A program made the position numbers and the translations under genes. From Ardenticatenaceae bacterium (GTDB lineage: Bacteria > Chloroflexota > Anaerolineae > Promineifilales > Promineifilaceae), in contig JACKBU010000005.1 of the NCBI GenBank assembly GCA_020634395.1, forward strand, positions 175,237 through 239,236: a stretch of DNA of 64,000 nt, in the 5' to 3' direction. Below are positions 53,042 to 60,979 of this stretch, in pieces (the stretch's first letter is position 1; each line of letters begins with the position of its first letter). Below the pieces are notes generated by a model, which was not told the DNA's origin, made no database searches, and worked only from the letters and a program-made list of their open reading frames with translations.

Positions 53042-54321
53042 GGCATTGGCAAGCGTGTCATCTGGCGCTTCCCCCGAACGCCCAGGCCATGTGACTGCAC
53101 CCGCACGGTGACAGCCATTTCGGCAGCCCGCACCACCGGCAGAGATGCCAAAGCCTGGCGCACGGCCGTTTCCATCCCTTCTCTCTCCTCTGCCTGTACC
53201 GTTACCCGCAGCTCTGCAGGCGAGACGGCGGCGCTAAAATCCAGCACGCCTTCAAGCGGAAAAAGGGCGTCGTCGAGATCGGCCATTGTCAAAAAGCCAG
53301 TGGCTGTGTGGGGAAAACGGCCGTGCCAGCGAAAGCGCACCTTCTCCAGCCGCCGCAACACTGCGCCACACGCACACGCGCCCGGCAAAAAACGGCTTAC
53401 ATCCCCCGTGCGATAGCGAATCAGCGGCATGCCCTGCCGCGTCAGCGTGCTAAACACAATCTCGCCGTACGCACCGTCCGGCTGCAGTGCGCCCGTCTGG
53501 GGGTCCACAATCTCCACATACAAATCCGCCTCGCGCAGATGATACCCCTCCCGCGCCGCACACTCCACGCCGCCGCCCAATCCCATTTCTGTCATGCCGT
53601 AATGATTGTAAACCGTACAGTTCCAGGCCGCTTCGACGGCCTGCACGATGGCTGCAGGCACGTGGTCGGTGGTCAGCAAAACACTTTTCAGGCGCGGGAA
53701 CGGCCGTGCCGCAGCAGACCTGACCAAGGCCAGCACCTGCACCGGCATCCCCACCACAACAGCCGGCTGCTCCGCGCGCAAAACGGCCAGCGTTTGTGCC
53801 ACGTCTGTTACCAGGCCGTGCCGGATGCCGCTCGCTCCCAAGCGCGCCACCGCCTGGTCGAGCAGATCGCCTACGCTGCCTGGCCGATCGCCGGGCAGCA
53901 AAATCAGCACCTTATCACCCGGGGCAGTGAAGGTCGACATGCCAACGTGGAAGAAATCGCGGGTCAGTTCCTGGTCGGCGGCGGTGAAGTAGAGGCGCTT
54001 GGGCGTGCCGCTGGTGCCAGAGGTGTCCAGCGTAACCACGCGCTGGATGTCGCTTTGGGAAACGCAGAGGAGGGATAACGGCCGTTCCCGCACAGCAACG
54101 GCCGTGGTAAACGGCAGCGCCTGCCAATCCGCCAGTGACTTTACCGTAGCTGGGAAACTGGCCAGATGCTGCCGGTAAAACGGGCTTTTGGCCCGGCACA
54201 GGTCCAGCGTCGCTTGCAGCCGGTGCAGCTGATACGCCTCCAGCGCCGCGCGCGTCAGTCCCTCTGGCGGCAAGCCGATCTTTTGAGCAATCCAGGGTTG
54301 GAGTGGGGTTAGAGGTGCCAT
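53038..54321 (-). CDS. PaaK-like AMP-dependent CoA ligase (DVU_1553 type)
   Basis: The 427-residue protein is an adenylate-forming enzyme of the phenylacetate-CoA ligase family. The P-loop is TLDTSGTSGTPKRLYFT near residue 97, the A5 motif YNHYGMTEMGLGGGVEC near 240, and the hinge region YRTGDVSRF near 305, followed by CACGAVLRRLEKV with two cysteines as in PaaK. It lies near the radical SAM/aldehyde oxidoreductase set and I recognise it as the ligase that accompanies that set in Desulfovibrio (DVU_1553). An acyl-CoA or adenylate intermediate linked to the oxidoreductase is inference. It follows the nitrilase gene by 15 nt. Confidence 0.82.
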   Translation of the reverse strand: MAPLTPLQPWIAQKIGLPPEGLTRAALEAYQLHRLQATLDLCRAKSPFYRQHLASFPATVKSLADWQALPFTTAVAVRERPLSLLCVSQSDIQRVVTLDTSGTSGTPKRLYFTAADQELTRDFFHVGMSTFTAPGDKVLILLPGDRPGSVGDLLDQAVARLGASGIRHGLVTDVAQTLAVLRAEQPAVVVGMPVQVLALVRSAAARPFPRLKSVLLTTDHVPAAIVQAVEAAWNCTVYNHYGMTEMGLGGGVECAAREGYHLREADLYVEIVDPQTGALQPDGAYGEIVFSTLTRQGMPLIRYRTGDVSRFLPGACACGAVLRRLEKVRFRWHGRFPHTATGFLTMADLDDALFPLEGVLDFSAAVSPAELRVTVQAEEREGMETAVRQALASLPVVRAAEMAVTVRVQSHGLGVRGKRQMTRLPMP

Positions 54322-54336
54322 AAGCAGGGGCAGCGA

Positions 54337-55080
54337 TCAGGGGGCAGCGAAGGCCCATCCCCCCGGGGGCGCAACAAGTTTTTGGGCGTCGGTGTCGAAC
54401 AGGATGAGGCCCTCCTCTGTGCCATCCAACTGGCCGATGAGATTGCCGTGGCTGTTCCACACGGCCGTTTGGCCCGCACACATCTGCCCATCCGACAGCC
54501 CCACACAGTTGGCCATCATCACGACCAACCCATAAGTGCGGGCAATTTCGGCCAGCCGCTGCCGCGCTTTGCCAATACCGCTGCTGAACTTTGCTACGCT
54601 GGCCACGTAAACGGCGGCCCCCCGCCGAAATGCTGATTGGGCATGCTCCGGCACAGAAAGCTCATAACAGATCGCCGGGGCTACGCCGCCGCCGATCAGG
54701 CCCACGCCATCTTGCCCGGCGACAAAAAATTCCTCCTCGTCGGCGTGCAGATACTGCTTGGCATATACTTGCCTCGCCGCCCCAGGCTGAAAAACGAGCA
54801 TGCTGATGCAAATGCCCGCCAGATCCGGCGTGGGCAGGCCAACGCCAATGGTGATTTGCCGGGCATCGGCCAGTGACTGGAAAACGTCGAAACGGCTGTC
54901 GGAGGGCGTGGCGGCCAGCGCTTTCGCCAGCCTGGGTTCGTAGCCAGTCAGCGACAGCTCCGGGAAAAAGATCATGTCGGCTCCGCCGACAGCGGCTCGC
55001 TCTATCCACTTCTTATGCTGGATGATATTGCTCGGTATATCCCCGGTGATCGGCCTCGTTTGCGCGGCACAAATTCTCAC
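54337..55080 (-). CDS. Carbon-nitrogen hydrolase (nitrilase superfamily)
   Basis: The 247-residue protein starts at GTG 55080 with GGAGGTG upstream. The triad is visible: Glu in FFPELSLTGYEPRL near residue 41, Lys in VYAKQYLHADEEEF near 108 and Cys in APAICYELSVPEHA near 138. It closely precedes the ligase gene, so the two may share a substrate, for example an amide hydrolysed to an acid that the ligase activates. That link is inference from spacing only. Confidence 0.88.
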   Translation of the reverse strand: MRICAAQTRPITGDIPSNIIQHKKWIERAAVGGADMIFFPELSLTGYEPRLAKALAATPSDSRFDVFQSLADARQITIGVGLPTPDLAGICISMLVFQPGAARQVYAKQYLHADEEEFFVAGQDGVGLIGGGVAPAICYELSVPEHAQSAFRRGAAVYVASVAKFSSGIGKARQRLAEIARTYGLVVMMANCVGLSDGQMCAGQTAVWNSHGNLIGQLDGTEEGLILFDTDAQKLVAPPGGWAFAAP

Positions 55081-55131
55081 GGGCGCACCTCCACACTCCC
55101 CACCCCGTCAATCTTTTTCGAGAAAGATGCC

Positions 55132-55635
55132 TTAGGACGGGCGGTAAACGGCCGTGCTCATATCCCCCACGAACTCCGGCAAATCGCCATGGCCCAACCG
55201 CTGGCGCACGGCATGAGCTTCGCCCGTGTGGAACCAGTAATGGTAGGTATTGCGCTGCAGCATCGTGCCAACGGTTTCTCTAGACCGCTCCTCGCCTTGC
55301 GTCAGATAGGTGGTCATCAGCTCCGGCGTGATGGTCTCTAAAAATTCATCGGCGGCAGCGGTGATCTCCTGCCACGCCTGCCACATCTCTTCGAGAGGCG
55401 GGCTGCTGGCAGGACGGCCGTGACCGACCAGCTCATAAAGGTGCGGCCGAACCAGCTTTCCCTGGGCGAAATAGACCCAGTAAAACTGCTCCTGGGTCGC
55501 CAGATGGCCAATCATCCAGCTAATACAGTTCATCGGAAGCAAACGGCGGCACGCGTCCTCATCGGAAATACCGGCCAGGCAGCGCGCAAATTCACGGCGA
55601 GCAAAATGGAGTTGGGCTACAAGTGGATGTGTCAT
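55132..55635 (-). CDS. DinB-family protein
   Basis: The 167-residue protein has the DinB four-helix pattern with a likely metal triad: His in SWMIGHLATQEQFYW near residue 43, then His in RNTYHYWFHTGEAHAVRQRL near residues 131-139. DinB-like proteins are often thiol-dependent transferases or of unknown function. It separates the ligase/nitrilase pair from the radical SAM gene; whether it belongs with them is unclear. Confidence 0.8.
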   Translation of the reverse strand: MTHPLVAQLHFARREFARCLAGISDEDACRRLLPMNCISWMIGHLATQEQFYWVYFAQGKLVRPHLYELVGHGRPASSPPLEEMWQAWQEITAAADEFLETITPELMTTYLTQGEERSRETVGTMLQRNTYHYWFHTGEAHAVRQRLGHGDLPEFVGDMSTAVYRPS

Positions 55636-55680
55636 AGGAAAATGATAAACGAGTCTATAGGGAATTGCCAGAGGCAGGAG

Positions 55681-55711
55681 GAGATTGGAGACTGGTTTAG
55701 TCTCCAGTCTC
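55681..55711. repeat. Imperfect inverted repeat of GAGACTGGAGA units
   Basis: The arms 55681-55693 and 55699-55711 pair with one mismatch. The unit GAGACTGGAGA also appears in the element at 57087-57118, on the other side of the radical SAM gene. A small interspersed repeat family is likely. Confidence 0.7.
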
Positions 55712-55716
55712 TAGTC

Positions 55717-57075
55717 TCAATTATGTCCGCGATAAAGGGCACGGCCGTTCCGATCCGTCAAATTGTAAGCGCAAAACGGGATGAGACGGCCGTCTGGGCT
55801 AACCGTGTGGATGCAGCAGTCGCGCAGCCGCTCTAGATCCAGCGTCCACGCATCCTGAAAGGCCATGCCGGAAATGAAAAAGGTGTGGGTCTTGGCTCGC
55901 TGCAGCAGCACGTCCCACTCGCCCAAACTGGGACCACTGCTCACCGGAACCACATCGCCCAGGGCAATCCAGTTGGTGGCCACAAAGGCGCGCGCCTTCG
56001 CCGCGCCTTCAGCGGCGTTGGCGGGCTGGCAGCCACAGCTTTGGGGCTCATTTTTGGACCAGGGAACGAGACGGCCGTCGGGCATCAGCACAAAATTGCC
56101 GTGGAAGGAGCAAAGCGCATTCTCGCAGCCGCCAGGGGCCAGCGCCCCAGCTGCAACCAGACCCTCGCTCTGGGCCACGACCAGCCGCATCACGTCGGGA
56201 ATGGTCAGGCGATCTGCGTCGGCGGGCTCCACCGGGTAGCGGCCGAAGTAGCTAATGGGCTGAAAATGCACCCCGCGCACTGCCGGAGCATAGCGCAGGG
56301 CAAAGCGGATGATGTCAGCGACGTTGTAGTCGTTGACGCCTGGTTTCAGCACCGGCACCAAAATCACGCCGATGTCGTTGGCGGCACAGTTTTCGATGGC
56401 GGCGATTTTTTGATTGAGCAACGGCCGTCCACGCAGCGCTTCAAAAACGGCATCCTCGGTGCCATCAAACTGTAAAAAGACGGAGCTTAGCCCAGCGGCG
56501 CGCAGGACTGCCGCGTAAGACGGATCCTCGGCCAGACGCAGGCCGTTGGTGTTCACCTGGATGAAGTCGAAGCCCAGTTCGCGCCCCAGGCGAATAATAT
56601 CCGGCAAATCGCGGCGCACAGTGGGCTCGCCGCCGGAAAGCTGCACGTTGCACGGCCCGTTGCTGGCCAACAGCATCCGGTACCAGCCTTCAATCGTCGC
56701 CATGTCCGGATCGGGCGGTGGCTGATGGGCGGCGTCGGCAAAGCAGACGGGGCAGCGCAAATTGCAGCGCTGGGTGATTTCTAGCAGAGCGGTGCAGGTT
56801 TGCTGGCGATGGTCGGAACAGAGGCCGCAGTCGTAGGGGCAGCCGTGGGCAACGGCCGTGCCCGGCCTCTCCGGGTAAGCGGGAACCTTAGGCCGCACCC
56901 AGCCAGCATATGATTCTGCGCCGCGCCAGACGGCCGTTTCAAACACACCGTGCGCCGGGCACGTTTTCCGCAAATACACCACGTCGCCGCGCAGCACCCG
57001 CTCCGCCGCCACTATCCCCAGGCATTCCGGGCACACGCTTTCCGTAGTAGACAAAACTTCGGGGAAATCTATCAT
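55717..57075 (-). CDS. Radical SAM protein, TrsS-like
   Basis: From ATG 57075 the product has 452 residues. The N-terminal zinc-like part has SVCPECLG and KTCPAHGVFET, then CPYDCGLCSDHRQQTC just before the radical SAM cluster motif EITQRCNLRCPVCFADA near residue 105. The SAM-binding GGEP is in QLSGGEPTVRRDLP near 155. C-terminal cysteines (GGCENALCSFHG, SCGCQP, LRDCCIHTVSPDGRLIPFC) may bind further Fe-S clusters, as in SPASM-type enzymes. Its order with the C-GCAxxG-C-C, methyltransferase and redox genes matches the TrsS gene of the DVU_1553-1559 group as I remember it. Some TrsS proteins contain selenocysteine; I see no in-frame TGA here. Substrate unknown. Confidence 0.85.
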   Translation of the reverse strand: MIDFPEVLSTTESVCPECLGIVAAERVLRGDVVYLRKTCPAHGVFETAVWRGAESYAGWVRPKVPAYPERPGTAVAHGCPYDCGLCSDHRQQTCTALLEITQRCNLRCPVCFADAAHQPPPDPDMATIEGWYRMLLASNGPCNVQLSGGEPTVRRDLPDIIRLGRELGFDFIQVNTNGLRLAEDPSYAAVLRAAGLSSVFLQFDGTEDAVFEALRGRPLLNQKIAAIENCAANDIGVILVPVLKPGVNDYNVADIIRFALRYAPAVRGVHFQPISYFGRYPVEPADADRLTIPDVMRLVVAQSEGLVAAGALAPGGCENALCSFHGNFVLMPDGRLVPWSKNEPQSCGCQPANAAEGAAKARAFVATNWIALGDVVPVSSGPSLGEWDVLLQRAKTHTFFISGMAFQDAWTLDLERLRDCCIHTVSPDGRLIPFCAYNLTDRNGRALYRGHN

Positions 57076-57086
57076 CTGTCTAATTG

Positions 57087-57118
57087 GGAGACTAGAGACC
57101 TGCCAATCTCCAGTCTCC
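57087..57118. repeat. Second GAGACTGGAGA inverted repeat
   Basis: The arms GGAGACTAGAGA (57087-57098) and TCTCCAGTCTCC (57107-57118) pair with one mismatch, and further copies of the unit run to about 57131. It lies between the radical SAM start and the C-GCAxxG-C-C stop and would be read as repetitive residues if an upstream radical SAM start were used. Confidence 0.7.
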
Positions 57119-57130
57119 AGTCTCCAATCT

Positions 57131-57562
57131 CTACTCCCCAACCACCTCATACACCCGCAGCAGCTCATTCGCCTTTTCATACGTGGTCAGTACCAGATTA
57201 GGACAGCGGGACTTCATGTTGGCGGGTTCGTCGGCCAGGATGTCGTCGCAGCGGATGCCGCCGTATTGACGGCCGTGTTCTTCCTTAAACCATTCCACCA
57301 ACTCCTGCACCATCTGGTCGGTTCGGGGATCGTCCGGTTCGTCCGCTTCCCCTTTCCCGGCGTACAACGCCAACATGCAGGCCCCACCCGTCAGCGCGCC
57401 GCAAGTTTCCCCGGAGAAACCCAGGCCGCCGGCCAACGCCCGCGCTGCCCGAATCAACGCCGGATTGCTCTCGTTCCGGTCTTGCAGGGCCATGCTCAAC
57501 AAAATCTGGCTGCAATAAAAGCCCTGCTGCTTCAACTCTAACATTCGCATCAACTCTTCCAT
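57131..57562 (-). CDS. C-GCAxxG-C-C family protein (DVU_1555 type)
   Basis: The 143-residue protein fits the C-GCAxxG-C-C family: Cys in GFYCSQILLS near residue 17, then ETCGALTGGACMLALYAGKG near residue 53 (GAL instead of GCA), then two late cysteines in IRCDDIL and SRCPNLV. The four cysteines suggest a redox-active or metal-binding site. It is mostly helical and has no signal peptide. It lies between the methyltransferase and radical SAM genes, as in the Desulfovibrio set. No reaction is known for it. Confidence 0.85.
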   Translation of the reverse strand: MEELMRMLELKQQGFYCSQILLSMALQDRNESNPALIRAARALAGGLGFSGETCGALTGGACMLALYAGKGEADEPDDPRTDQMVQELVEWFKEEHGRQYGGIRCDDILADEPANMKSRCPNLVLTTYEKANELLRVYEVVGE

Positions 57563-57584
57563 CGCCTATTCTCTCTTACCGCGG

Positions 57585-58295
57585 TTATATCTCTTTTCTC
57601 GCCAGGAGGAGGAAGTAGCCGGGTTTGAGACTGGCCACGGCCGTTTCCATCCCCTTGCCATCTTCCCCCGCGCAGCCCCAAAAATTAGCCAGCGACCCAT
57701 ACTCCCAGATGATTTGCACCGTCAACTGTTTCAGCGCTTCGGTGTTGTCTTCCCAAAACGTGATGGCAAACCCGGCGTCGGCCAGCAGCGCTTCGATTTG
57801 CGCCCTACTGAACGCGCCGCTGACGCAGCAGGACAGCGGCAGCTGCCGCGCCGCTGCCATGCCCGCCGGATTACCGGCCAGCATGTCGCTCAGAATCAGC
57901 GCCCCACCGGGCCGCAGCACGCGGGCGAATTCGGCCAGCGCCGCTGCGTCATCCATCAGCGAGAGGCAGCACTCGGCCAGCAGCGCGTCAAACGACTGCG
58001 CGGCGAAGGGCAGCGTTTCGCCCTGGCCTTGCGTGAGGGTGAGACGAGGGGAACGGCCGTTTCCTTGCCGCAGCAACTTCCGCGAGGGATCAATTCCCAT
58101 CACCTGCAGCCCCAACCCCGCCAGATAAGCGAGTGTCGCGCCCGCGCCGCAGCCCACATCCAACACCCGCGCCCCAACAGGCAGAGCGGCCAATGCCAGC
58201 GCCCGCCGCGTCAGCGCCAACCCACCCGGACGGATTGTTTCTCCGGTCACGCGCTGCACACCCGGCAATTCGTAAACCCTGCAAACTTCGTTCAT
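57585..58295 (-). CDS. SAM-dependent methyltransferase (DVU_1556 / TrsM type)
   Basis: The 236-residue class I methyltransferase has motif I VLDVGCGAGATLAYLAGLG near residue 44, then GIDPSRKLL, post-I region GQGETLPFAAQSFDALLAECC near 92 and motif III ALILSDML near 132. The sequence LAECCLSLMDD with paired cysteines and a second CC in LSCCVSG are unusual for this fold. It follows the redox-protein gene and leads to the C-GCAxxG-C-C gene. Together with the radical SAM protein it may modify a small molecule or cofactor; that is inference. Confidence 0.87.
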   Translation of the reverse strand: MNEVCRVYELPGVQRVTGETIRPGGLALTRRALALAALPVGARVLDVGCGAGATLAYLAGLGLQVMGIDPSRKLLRQGNGRSPRLTLTQGQGETLPFAAQSFDALLAECCLSLMDDAAALAEFARVLRPGGALILSDMLAGNPAGMAAARQLPLSCCVSGAFSRAQIEALLADAGFAITFWEDNTEALKQLTVQIIWEYGSLANFWGCAGEDGKGMETAVASLKPGYFLLLARKEI

Positions 58296-58312
58296 AGTGG
58301 TTGGTTGGTTTG

Positions 58313-58360
58313 TTAGTTGGTTGGTTGGTTGGATAGCGGGAGAGCCAACTAACCAACTAA
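58313..58360. repeat. GTTGGTTA-rich inverted repeat
   Basis: The arms 58313-58328 and 58345-58360 pair over 16 bp with one mismatch. The left arm belongs to a run of GGTT repeats. It fills the gap between the methyltransferase and the small redox gene. Confidence 0.75.
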
Positions 58361-58361
58361 C

Positions 58362-58574
58362 TTACTTATCCTCCAAAGTCTTCTCCACTTCCGCCATTTT
58401 TCCCAGCGCCAGTGCCTCCGGCACAAAGACCTGCCCGCACTGCGGGCAAACGGGCATATCCACGGGGAAACTGCTGCCCAAATAGGACACATCCACTTTT
58501 TTGGTCACCAATGGCACCTGGCAGCGGGCGCAGACCCAGTTGGCGGCGTCGGAGAGATCGAGTTTAATGCTCAC
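58362..58574 (-). CDS. Small CxxC redox/zinc-ribbon protein (DVU_1557 type)
   Basis: The 70-residue protein has two CxxC pairs, WVCARCQVPL near residue 14 and PVCPQCGQVFVPEAL near residue 42, which should bind one zinc or iron ion in a ribbon fold. It starts at GTG 58574, which lies inside an ACGGCCGT octamer and overlaps the upstream gene's stop (GTGA). The Desulfovibrio equivalent is named a redox protein. It probably serves the adjacent oxidoreductase or radical SAM enzyme as electron carrier or substrate clamp. Confidence 0.87.
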   Translation of the reverse strand: MSIKLDLSDAANWVCARCQVPLVTKKVDVSYLGSSFPVDMPVCPQCGQVFVPEALALGKMAEVEKTLEDK

Positions 58575-60838
58575 GGCCGTTTCCCCTCCCCCACATCCAT
58601 GCGATGACTGTACGCATTAAACACGGTGTAGCCATCTCCTTCGGGCATATACTCCACCCAATACGTCACCGTATTAGGCCGCAGCTGCGCCAGAAAATGG
58701 CCGGTCGCCGGACTGAGCAGCTTTTGCCCCGTACGTTCCGCGTAGGCAATCACCTGCTGCACGTCCTCGACCAATATCAACCTATCTTCCATCAACGCCA
58801 ACACCTCATCATTTAAATTGAGCTGGATGCTGGCGTAATCTTCCTGTCCTGTCACGGTTTCACCCCATCGTTCTTGCAAAAGCTGCCGCTTCAGCCGGGC
58901 GCGATTTTCATGTTTTTGTGAGAAGCCTGGCCCACGGCCGCCATCGGTCGACGAACCAAAAATCAAGTCCAGCAAATGGCGCGTGGGTTTGCCCTGCGCC
59001 GCAAAATAATCGCGGCAGACGGCGCAGTAAGTCACATAATCAGCCGGGCTTTCGGCGATGCGCTGCGCCACCACCTTTTTCGCCAGATCGCGATTGGCGT
59101 AGACCATCAGCCCGCCAAAGCCGCAGCAGGTCGTGGTTTCGCGGCTGCGGGGCAGTTCTTCCACATCATAGCCCAACCGGCCGACGAGATGGCGTACGCT
59201 GTCTTGCACGGCCGTTTCATATCGCGTCGTGCAGGGGTCGTGAATGGCAATCGCGTCCGCGGGAAGGGGCACGGCCGTTTCTGGCAGCCCCTTTTCTTCC
59301 AGCACCGTGTACAGCGACACCAGTTCCACCTCCGGCAGCCGCGCCTTAAAGGTTTGGAAGCAGCTAGAGCAGGCCAGCACCACTTTAGGGCGGCCCAGTT
59401 CGTCATAGTTAGCCTGGAACTGGCTCAGGGTTTCGGTGTGCAGATCGTTGCGCCCTGCCCAATCAGCCGGCGCGCCGCAGCAGCCCAGCATCAGCCCTAC
59501 GCCGCCGCTGAGATGGGCTTGCAGGTAGTCGTAAACGGCCGTTACCTGCCCCGGCGCTGATCCGGCCAACTGACAGCCGGGAAAGAAAACGTACTCGCTC
59601 GTCGTCGTGCCCGGCTGATGGCGCGTCAGGGCAAACTTGTCGCTGTTGCTGAAGGCCATGTCGCGCAGAGCAAACTCGTGGGCTGAGGGCGGCATGCGCT
59701 TTTGCTCCACCATGACACCCCGCGCCGTTTTGCACACGGCGCCCATGTCAAAATTGGTTGGGCATACGGCTGCGCACAGCCCGCAGGTGGCGCAAGAATT
59801 GATAAACGTATTGGCATGCCGCTCGCCCATGACGATGGACAGATTGTTGTACACCGTACGGGCATATTTGCGCGGGTAGCTCCCGTATTCTTGCAGGTAC
59901 TCGCACACTTTCACGCATTCCAGGCATTGGCACTGGAGGCAGCGCTGCGCTTCGGCGATGGCTTCCGCCTCGCTGTAACCGGCGGCGGGCAAGGGTACGG
60001 CCGTTGTCGGGTCAATCCCGGCAATGTTGGTGTACAGCTTTGTCTCATACGCGCCCTCGTTGCTGCGAGCCGCAGACAACGAGACGTTTTGCAGATAACG
60101 GTCAATGGAGGTGGCAGCGCGACGGCCGTCGCTCATCGAGGTAATCGGCGACCAACGGTCGCGCAGCAGGCTGCCCCCGGCAAACAAACCAGGCCGATCA
60201 GCCGCATAGGTCAGCGGGTCAACCACAACGCTGCCTTGTCCGATTGCCAGATAAACGGCGTCATAACTCTGACAGAGGGCGTCTAGATCGGGCGCAGTTT
60301 CCAGCCGCACATCCACGCCCAATTCGGCCAGCACCGCCAAATCCCGGGTGATGAGGTCACGCGGCAAAACAGATTCCGGCGTGTCCCAGATGCGTCCGCC
60401 CAGCCGGTCAGTGGCTTCGTAGAGGGTGAGGCTGTAGCCTTTGCGGGCAAGGTCGGAAACGGCCGTTAATCCGCTCAAGCCCCCGCCCACCACCGCCACC
60501 CGCTTCGGTTTGCCGGGCAGTTTCTTCACCGCCGGTCGCGGCCCCTCCCCCAGCAAACACGCCTGCTCCAGAGCACGGATGGTCAGCGTTTCGCCCACCC
60601 GGCCGCGCGTACACACCCCTCGGCACGGCTCGTCACATACCCGGCTGACAATGCCGGGAAAAGGGATGCTCTTGAGGTAAAGGGTGCGGGCAGAGGCAAA
60701 ATCGCCTTGGGCCACGGCCGTCAACATCCCCCGCATATCCACGTGCAGCGGACAGGTCGCCTGGCACGGCGGCGCTTCCTCCTGAATGCACTGCGCTTCT
60801 AGTTCGCGCAGCCCTTTTTGGTCCAAAAAGTTAATCAT
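58571..60838 (-). CDS. GltD-like FAD/Fe-S oxidoreductase fused to CCG (HdrB-like) domain (DVU_1558 type)
   Basis: From ATG 60838 the product has 755 residues. An N-terminal Fe-S region (CQATCPLHVDMRG near residue 25, CDEPCRGVCTRGRVGE near 65) leads into an FAD-binding domain with VAVVGGGLSGLTAVSDLARK near 113. Two ferredoxin-like cluster motifs follow (CLQCQCLECVKVCEYLQ near 305, CATCGLCAAVCPTNF near 350). The C-terminal half has CCG-type cysteine motifs as in heterodisulfide reductase HdrB/D: FFPGCQLAGS, LGCCGAPADW, CSSCFQ, HDPCTTR and TCCGFGG. It probably moves electrons between NAD(P)H or a quinone-like pool and the aldehyde oxidoreductase encoded next. Confidence 0.9.
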   Translation of the reverse strand: MINFLDQKGLRELEAQCIQEEAPPCQATCPLHVDMRGMLTAVAQGDFASARTLYLKSIPFPGIVSRVCDEPCRGVCTRGRVGETLTIRALEQACLLGEGPRPAVKKLPGKPKRVAVVGGGLSGLTAVSDLARKGYSLTLYEATDRLGGRIWDTPESVLPRDLITRDLAVLAELGVDVRLETAPDLDALCQSYDAVYLAIGQGSVVVDPLTYAADRPGLFAGGSLLRDRWSPITSMSDGRRAATSIDRYLQNVSLSAARSNEGAYETKLYTNIAGIDPTTAVPLPAAGYSEAEAIAEAQRCLQCQCLECVKVCEYLQEYGSYPRKYARTVYNNLSIVMGERHANTFINSCATCGLCAAVCPTNFDMGAVCKTARGVMVEQKRMPPSAHEFALRDMAFSNSDKFALTRHQPGTTTSEYVFFPGCQLAGSAPGQVTAVYDYLQAHLSGGVGLMLGCCGAPADWAGRNDLHTETLSQFQANYDELGRPKVVLACSSCFQTFKARLPEVELVSLYTVLEEKGLPETAVPLPADAIAIHDPCTTRYETAVQDSVRHLVGRLGYDVEELPRSRETTTCCGFGGLMVYANRDLAKKVVAQRIAESPADYVTYCAVCRDYFAAQGKPTRHLLDLIFGSSTDGGRGPGFSQKHENRARLKRQLLQERWGETVTGQEDYASIQLNLNDEVLALMEDRLILVEDVQQVIAYAERTGQKLLSPATGHFLAQLRPNTVTYWVEYMPEGDGYTVFNAYSHRMDVGEGKRP

Positions 60839-60850
60839 GGCGCCCCTACA

Positions 60851-60910
60851 AAAACACGGATAAGGGAGAACTGCAATCTTGCCAGATTTCCGCCCCCCTA
60901 TCCGTGTTTT
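60851..60910. repeat. 12-bp inverted repeat between oxidoreductase genes
   Basis: AAAACACGGATA (60851-60862) is the exact complement of TATCCGTGTTTT (60899-60910). It lies next to a second hairpin at 60915-60949 in the gap between the aldehyde oxidoreductase and the FAD oxidoreductase. Confidence 0.8.
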
Positions 60911-60914
60911 GCGT

Positions 60915-60949
60915 GAGATTGGTCCAGTCTTCAAGATTGGACCAATCTC
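60915..60949. repeat. 16-bp hairpin between oxidoreductase genes
   Basis: The arms 60915-60930 and 60934-60949 pair along 16 bp with one G-T pair and a 3-nt loop. There is no T-run, so termination is unlikely. It could stabilise or process the mRNA between the two genes. Confidence 0.8.
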
Positions 60950-60979
60950 ATCAGGCTAAAAGCTTACGGCTAACAGCTA

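Noticed and set aside
57076..57180. Upstream start for the radical SAM gene
   Set aside because: The added residues are translated from the GAGACTGGAGA repeat and overlap the neighbouring gene; MIDFPEV at 57075 is the natural start.
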